NCBI RefSeq assembly: GCF_041358175.1
Contig: NZ_JBGKBE010000005.1
Span: 124,001-188,000 of the forward strand
DNA length: 64,000 nucleotides
Direction of reading: 5' to 3'
DNA from: Muriicola sp041358175
GTDB lineage: Bacteria; Bacteroidota; Bacteroidia; Flavobacteriales; Flavobacteriaceae
Shown here: piece after piece, positions 59,823 through 64,000 of the stretch
How the letters are laid out: each line of letters starts with the position of its first letter
Numbering within the stretch: the stretch's first letter is position 1
The notes under the pieces: generated by a model
What the model saw: the letters and a program-made list of their open reading frames with translations, nothing else
Told to the model about the DNA's origin: nothing
The model's database searches: none
Made by a program: the position numbers and the translations under genes

Positions 59823-59830
59823 CAAAAATA
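59823..59830 (-). promoter_or_regulatory. Candidate -7 element of the PafA-type phosphatase
   Basis: TATTTTTG on the minus strand, a full TAnnTTTG match, ending 17 bases before the ATG. No convincing -33 box at 17-20 bases. Confidence 0.35.
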
Positions 59831-59914
59831 ATTAAATAAACCCTATAAATTTTAATTCAGAGTTATAAGAGCGTTAATATTGTTATTTTTACAGCAATAA
59901 GCATACCATCTCCA

Positions 59915-60652
59915 ATGAATTATGTAACCTCTATTGGTAGTTATTCCATCATGATCCGTGATGTTTTCAGGAAACCTACCAAATGGCCCATCATGAAATC
60001 TTTGATCTTAAAGGAAATTGATGAGCTCATTTACGGTTCCATGGGAATTATCATTTTTATTTCCTTCTTTATCGGCGGGGTTGTCGCTATACAAACTGCC
60101 CTGAACATCAGCAATCCTCTGATTCCTCGTAATCTGATAGGGTTTGCTACCAGGCAGTCCGTGATCCTCGAATTTGCCCCTACATTTACCTCGATCATCA
60201 TGGCCGGGAAAGTGGGTTCATATATTACTTCAAGCATAGGGACTATGCGGGTTACAGAACAAATTGATGCGCTGGAAGTCATGGGCGTCAATTCCCTGAA
60301 CTACCTGGTATTTCCCAAGATCATAGCTATGTTCTTTTATCCTTTCGTAGTGGCCATTGCGATGTATATTGGAATCTTCGGGGGATGGATTGCAGGGGTT
60401 TTTGGAGGTTTTAGCTCCAGCGCCGATTTTGTAGAAGGTCTGCAACTCGATTTTATCCCTTTTCATGTCACCTATTCCTTTATTAAATCGGTTGTGTTTG
60501 CATTTATCATTGCGACAGTCCCATCCTACCACGGGTACTTTATGAAAGGAGGAGCCCTTGAGGTTGGGAAAGCGAGTACCACGGCTTTTGTCTGGACCAG
60601 TGTTGTGATTATCATTTTGAATTATATCCTCACTCAATTATTGTTAGGCTGA
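59915..60652 (+). CDS. MlaE-family lipid ABC transporter permease
   Basis: 245 aa, five or six membrane helices. MlaE-type permeases move phospholipids between the inner membrane and an MCE-domain (MlaD-like) protein. Family blocks: FISFFIGGVVAIQTALNI near residue 49, EFAPTFTSIIMAGKVGSYITSSIGTMRVTEQIDALEVMGVNSLNYL near 87-132, and GIFGGWIAGVFGG near 153. The stop of this gene and the start of the next share one base (TGATG). No MlaD gene is present within the window, so the third component must be elsewhere. Confidence 0.93.
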   Translation: MNYVTSIGSYSIMIRDVFRKPTKWPIMKSLILKEIDELIYGSMGIIIFISFFIGGVVAIQTALNISNPLIPRNLIGFATRQSVILEFAPTFTSIIMAGKVGSYITSSIGTMRVTEQIDALEVMGVNSLNYLVFPKIIAMFFYPFVVAIAMYIGIFGGWIAGVFGGFSSSADFVEGLQLDFIPFHVTYSFIKSVVFAFIIATVPSYHGYFMKGGALEVGKASTTAFVWTSVVIIILNYILTQLLLG

Positions 60653-61419
60653 TGATAGAAGTACACAATTTACACAAGTCGTTTGGCGAGAGTCATGTCC
60701 TGAAAGGGATCAGCACTTCTTTTGAAAAAGGAAAGACAAATCTGATTATCGGGCAGAGTGGTTCGGGGAAAACGGTATTTATCAAATGTTTGCTGGGTCT
60801 CTTCACACCCGATGAAGGTACCATTAGTTATGACGGCAGGATCTATTCAGAATTGGGGCCAAGGGAACGAAGTGATCTCAGGCAGGAAATGGGGATGGTC
60901 TTTCAGGGAAGTGCATTATTCGATTCCATGACTGTAGAAGGGAATGTTATGTTTCCGTTGGATATGTTTACAAAACAATCGAAATCCGAAATGTTAGACC
61001 GGGTCAACTTTGTACTTAAAAGAGTGAACCTTATCGACGCCAATCACAAATACCCTTCAGAGATTTCTGGAGGAATGAAGAAAAGGGTTGCCATTGCCAG
61101 GGCCATTGTGATGAATCCAAAATACCTGTTTTGTGACGAACCCAATTCGGGTCTCGATCCTAAAACGGCTATCTTAATTGATAACCTCATCCAGGAAATT
61201 ACCCAGGAGTACGATATCACTACAGTGATCAATAGTCACGACATGAATTCGGTAATGGAGATCGGAGAAAAAATTATTTTCCTGAAAGACGGATTTAAAG
61301 AATGGGAAGGCTCTAACAAGGAGATCTTTAAAACCGATAACGCTGCAGTGACAAATTTTGTTTACTCCTCAGAACTCTTTAAAAAAGTGAGGCAAATGTA
61401 TATTGAAGAGCGCAATTAA
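60652..61419 (+). CDS. MlaF-like ABC transporter ATP-binding protein
   Basis: 255 aa. Walker A is IIGQSGSGKTVFIKC near residue 32, the Q-loop MVFQGSALFDSM near 82, the signature ISGGMKKRVAIARAI near 140 and Walker B YLFCDEPNSGLDP near 160, with the H-loop in NSHDMNSVME. It pairs with the MlaE permease before it (one-base overlap) and drives outer-membrane lipid transport. It ends in TTAA shared with the DUF389 gene. Confidence 0.95.
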   Translation: MIEVHNLHKSFGESHVLKGISTSFEKGKTNLIIGQSGSGKTVFIKCLLGLFTPDEGTISYDGRIYSELGPRERSDLRQEMGMVFQGSALFDSMTVEGNVMFPLDMFTKQSKSEMLDRVNFVLKRVNLIDANHKYPSEISGGMKKRVAIARAIVMNPKYLFCDEPNSGLDPKTAILIDNLIQEITQEYDITTVINSHDMNSVMEIGEKIIFLKDGFKEWEGSNKEIFKTDNAAVTNFVYSSELFKKVRQMYIEERN

Positions 61420-62870
61420 TCCGGGCTTACCTTAACCTGCACTTTTGTGTCTTTTAACCTGATCTTTAACCATTCGTTTAACTTCTTCAAATCTGCATTG
61501 AGCTGGTCTATTCGAATACCTTCTTTCCATTTTACCTCAAATACGGGAATGGTGTCGAGCGACTTAAAATCGGTGGTGATCATATAGGAAAAAGACAATT
61601 TTTCAAGATTGTCGTACTGACTTTGAGCTTCGGCGCTTATATCTGTGAAGGGAATCTGTTTCCTGGCAAAACTACTCAACTCCGTCAGTTCCTGTTCCAG
61701 GAGTCTAATCCGCTCATCTTTGCTGAGTAACTCAGATTTTTTGGCTTCGTAGAGTTCATTGACATAGTTTAACATCTGATCAGAATCATCCTGTCCTCCC
61801 TGAAGAATTTTTAGTTCTGTATTCTGCAATTTGGAATATGATGCCATTTGGTTTTCCCAGGTGGCGATCACATTTTCCGGAATGGATTCGTCGCCCATAG
61901 TAACCAGTTCAATGGTAGAAATTCCATTGGGGTTATAATCGATTTCGGTAAGATTATTCATAAACCGACCTCTGTTTTTAAATTGATACAGGTCAATTGT
62001 ATTGTGTATCAAATCATTAGCCTGATTCATAAACCGGGATTCCTGAAATACATTGTAAAATGTGAAACCTGCGGGAATCATGACCAGGATTGCCACAAGA
62101 GAAGCAATTCGCGCAATAAAACGCCTTTTTGTAGAATTTGCATATTTCACCATGGGAAACCGCAGCAGCTTAAGTACGAGAAAAGTCGCCAGGCCTATAA
62201 AGATCGTATTGATCATAAAAAGATACATCGCCCCTCCGGCGAACGCAAAATTTCCGATAGCCAGGCCAAATCCGACCGTACATAAGGGTGGCATAAGTGC
62301 AGTGGCAATAGCTACTCCAAAAATGACACTGGCAACTGTTCCTTTCTTTGCCCGGGCTATGACAAGGGCCAGTCCGCCAAAAAATGCAATCAGTACATCC
62401 CTGATATCCGGTTTTGTACGGGCGAGTAGTTCTGATGATTCGTCCCTAAGGGGAAAAAACTCGAAAAAGAGATAGGCGGTTAATACACTCAGAACCACCA
62501 TCACTGTAAAATTTCGCAATGCGCGCTTAAGGGTATCAATGTCATTAACGGCCAAAGACAAGCCAATACCCAGGATTGGCCCCATAAGCGGACTAATAAG
62601 CATGGCCCCTATGACTACTGCAGTTGAATTGGCATTTAAGCCAATGGAGGCAATAAAAATGGAACAGACCAGAATCCAGGCGGTATGCCCTTTAAAGGGG
62701 ATATCGGCGATAATGGCTTCTTTGGTATTTTCCCTATCCGTATTTTTCCGAATATCTAAAAGCTCTCTAAGGAATTGTCTGGTAGATCCAAGCGCACCCT
62801 TGATCTCCCTTTTTACTTCCTCAGCTCCCTCTAGATCCTTATCATTATTGGGATCATTCCCTGTATTCAT
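61416..62870 (-). CDS. DUF389 integral membrane protein
   Basis: 484 aa. The N-terminus is soluble and charged. A block of six or seven helices follows between about residues 65 and 285, with the DUF389 signatures STAVVIGAMLISPLMGPILGIGLSLAVND near 80 and GVAIATALMPPLCTVGFGLA near 187. The C-terminal 200 residues are a helical periplasmic or cytoplasmic domain (ELYEAKKSELLSKDERIRLLEQELTEL looks coiled-coil). The family has no settled function; transport has been proposed. It follows the guanylyltransferase gene by 14 bases on the same strand. Confidence 0.9.
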   Translation of the reverse strand: MNTGNDPNNDKDLEGAEEVKREIKGALGSTRQFLRELLDIRKNTDRENTKEAIIADIPFKGHTAWILVCSIFIASIGLNANSTAVVIGAMLISPLMGPILGIGLSLAVNDIDTLKRALRNFTVMVVLSVLTAYLFFEFFPLRDESSELLARTKPDIRDVLIAFFGGLALVIARAKKGTVASVIFGVAIATALMPPLCTVGFGLAIGNFAFAGGAMYLFMINTIFIGLATFLVLKLLRFPMVKYANSTKRRFIARIASLVAILVMIPAGFTFYNVFQESRFMNQANDLIHNTIDLYQFKNRGRFMNNLTEIDYNPNGISTIELVTMGDESIPENVIATWENQMASYSKLQNTELKILQGGQDDSDQMLNYVNELYEAKKSELLSKDERIRLLEQELTELSSFARKQIPFTDISAEAQSQYDNLEKLSFSYMITTDFKSLDTIPVFEVKWKEGIRIDQLNADLKKLNEWLKIRLKDTKVQVKVSPD

Positions 62871-62884
62871 AATTGAGTCTATCC

Positions 62885-63967
62885 TTAAGTATATTGCTCA
62901 CCAAATGTAGCCTTTGTTTTTGAAACAATTGCCTTTATATCCTGTTCCTTTGCCTTGGGAACAATCAACAGTACATCTTCCTTATCTACAATAATAAAGT
63001 CTTCTAAGCCGTCAATTACAGCAATTTTACCTTTGGGCAAACGAACCATGTTCCCTCTGGATTCCATCTCGAGTAATTTGCCATTTACTACCGCATTGTC
63101 ATTGGAGTCTTTATCCAGTTTATCATAGAGGGATCCCCAGGTTCCAAGGTCATTCCAATCAAAACTAGCAGGCAGTACATAAATAGTGTCAGACCGTTCG
63201 AGGATTGCATAATCTATAGAGACATTATCTGCTTGGGAATAGTGTTGTCTGATAAAATCACCTTCCTTTTCCGTATTGTAAGATGGAATCCCCTTTTCAA
63301 AAAGCTGGTACTGTTCAGGCTGGTATTTTTGAAAAGCCTTAATTATGGTCTTTACACTCCACATAAAAATACCTGCATTCCACAAAAAATTTCCCTGCTC
63401 AAGGAAAGACTTTGCAGTTTGGTAGTCTGGCTTTTCCCTGAACTGTGCTACCGGCTTTAAATCATCCGTACTTTGTTTATCGTATTCGATATATCCAAAA
63501 CCTGTATTGGGAAATGAAGGTTTGATTCCCAGTGTACAAAGTGCTTCTTCAGTTTCACAGATCTGAAAACATCGTGTTACATCCATGGCAAAGGCTTCTT
63601 CATTTTCGATCCAGTGATCACTGGGTGCAACGATCATCACCCCATCCGGGTTCATTTTCTGGATCTTGAGCGCAGCGTAGAGAATACAGGGGGCTGTATT
63701 TCGCATGGCAGGTTCCAGAACAACTTGTCCGGGTTCGATCTGTGGCAATTGCTCCAGCACCAGATCGTTGTATCTTTCATTGGTTAGAATTAAGATATTC
63801 TCCGTCGGGACAAAAGTATTAAGGCGTTTAAACGTTCGCTGTATTAGGGTATCCCCTGTTCCCAGCATATCGTGGAATTGTTTTGGGTTTTCCGTAGTAC
63901 TCACAGGCCAAAATCGGGATCCGACACCCCCGGCCATTAAAACGGCATAGTAGTTTTTATTTTTCAT
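62885..63967 (-). CDS. Mannose-1-phosphate guanylyltransferase
   Basis: 360 aa from the ATG at 63967 (MKNKNYYAVLMAGG); another in-frame ATG at 63979 adds four residues. It makes GDP-mannose from mannose-1-phosphate and GTP for polysaccharides and glycoproteins. Pyrophosphorylase signature VLMAGGVGSRFWPVSTTENPKQF near residues 9-31, then MRNTAPCILYA near 87, VAPSDHWI near 114, FREKPDYQTA near 175, NAGIFMWS near 195 and FDWNDLGTWGSL near 275. It lacks the C-terminal phosphomannose isomerase domain of longer enzymes. Confidence 0.94.
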   Translation of the reverse strand: MKNKNYYAVLMAGGVGSRFWPVSTTENPKQFHDMLGTGDTLIQRTFKRLNTFVPTENILILTNERYNDLVLEQLPQIEPGQVVLEPAMRNTAPCILYAALKIQKMNPDGVMIVAPSDHWIENEEAFAMDVTRCFQICETEEALCTLGIKPSFPNTGFGYIEYDKQSTDDLKPVAQFREKPDYQTAKSFLEQGNFLWNAGIFMWSVKTIIKAFQKYQPEQYQLFEKGIPSYNTEKEGDFIRQHYSQADNVSIDYAILERSDTIYVLPASFDWNDLGTWGSLYDKLDKDSNDNAVVNGKLLEMESRGNMVRLPKGKIAVIDGLEDFIIVDKEDVLLIVPKAKEQDIKAIVSKTKATFGEQYT

Positions 63968-64000
63968 AAGTTTTTTCATTAACTATTCTTACTTCAGCAT

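Noticed and set aside
63980..64000. Start of another minus-strand gene at the right edge (CAT at 63998-64000)
   Set aside because: The frame from that ATG stops after three codons. The bases could instead be the end of an upstream gene, but too little sequence is present to tell.
1..64000. Mobile elements, prophage, CRISPR, defence island, tRNA or rRNA genes
   Set aside because: No transposase, integrase, phage structural gene, Cas-like protein, regular repeat array or cloverleaf sequence was found on either strand.

Overview
The window is a gene-dense piece of a Bacteroidota chromosome, almost certainly family Flavobacteriaceae. Evidence: a SusC/SusD-type outer-membrane pair, a UDP-MurNAc-tripeptide ligase (Mpl) of the flavobacterial type, a PafA-type phosphatase, several small secreted proteins and lipoproteins, and promoters of the Bacteroidota form TTTG-N19-TAnnTTTG. 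Shine-Dalgarno sequences are rarely obvious, as expected for this phylum. I saw no tRNA, rRNA, insertion sequence, prophage, CRISPR array or integration scar. I would not name a genus from sequence alone.

Layout. (1) 1-6110, minus strand: an amidinotransferase-fold gene cut by the left edge, gltA, a GT5 starch/glycogen-synthase-like gene, eno and carA. (2) 6117-23371, minus strand: one long ribosomal cluster from rpsL to rplQ, in the order str (rpsL-rpsG-fusA), S10, spc and alpha. It runs from a near-perfect promoter at 23341-23371 to a strong terminator at 6117-6149. It includes rpmD and rpmJ, and lacks tuf, adk and map. Two gaps inside it look like cis-regulatory RNA: 8480-8533 (rpsK to rpsD) and 19819-19973 (rpsJ to rplC). 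(3) 23797-29643, plus strand: a SusC/SusD uptake pair with a third surface lipoprotein, closed by a terminator. (4) 29774-31296: two tandem paralogous secreted proteins of unknown function. (5) 31357-41742: rlmB, a rhomboid protease, rarA, an envelope trio (secreted protein, DUF5723 barrel-like protein, lipoprotein), a YjjG-type nucleotidase, a polysaccharide deacetylase, radC, a DUF1569 protein and mpl. (6) 41819-43774: methyltransferase, cupin and SDR in one plus-strand run. (7) 43834-48415: DUF4136 lipoprotein, obgE, a fused hpt-adk gene, and purK-purE. (8) 48480-55535: M3 peptidase, rhodanese lipoprotein, ECF sigma factor with a small zinc-binding anti-sigma candidate, a UbiA-like membrane protein and gcvP. 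(9) 55685-58158: KAS III, SAM methyltransferase and GT2 in a tight unit of unknown product. (10) 58150-63967: PafA phosphatase, MlaE/MlaF lipid-transport pair, DUF389 membrane protein and mannose-1-phosphate guanylyltransferase.

Most of the window is core housekeeping, and no defence or mobile island is visible. The points most worth a second look are: the nested stem-loop just before rpsD, the attenuator-like leader before rplC, the hpt-adk fusion (adk has left the spc operon), an SDR with Ser/Arg where Tyr/Lys should be, a methyltransferase whose N-terminus needs a non-canonical start, the uncharacterised secreted paralogue pair, the KAS III-methyltransferase-GT2 unit, and five convergent gene pairs that share a palindromic 4-nt double stop (TTAA or CTAG).
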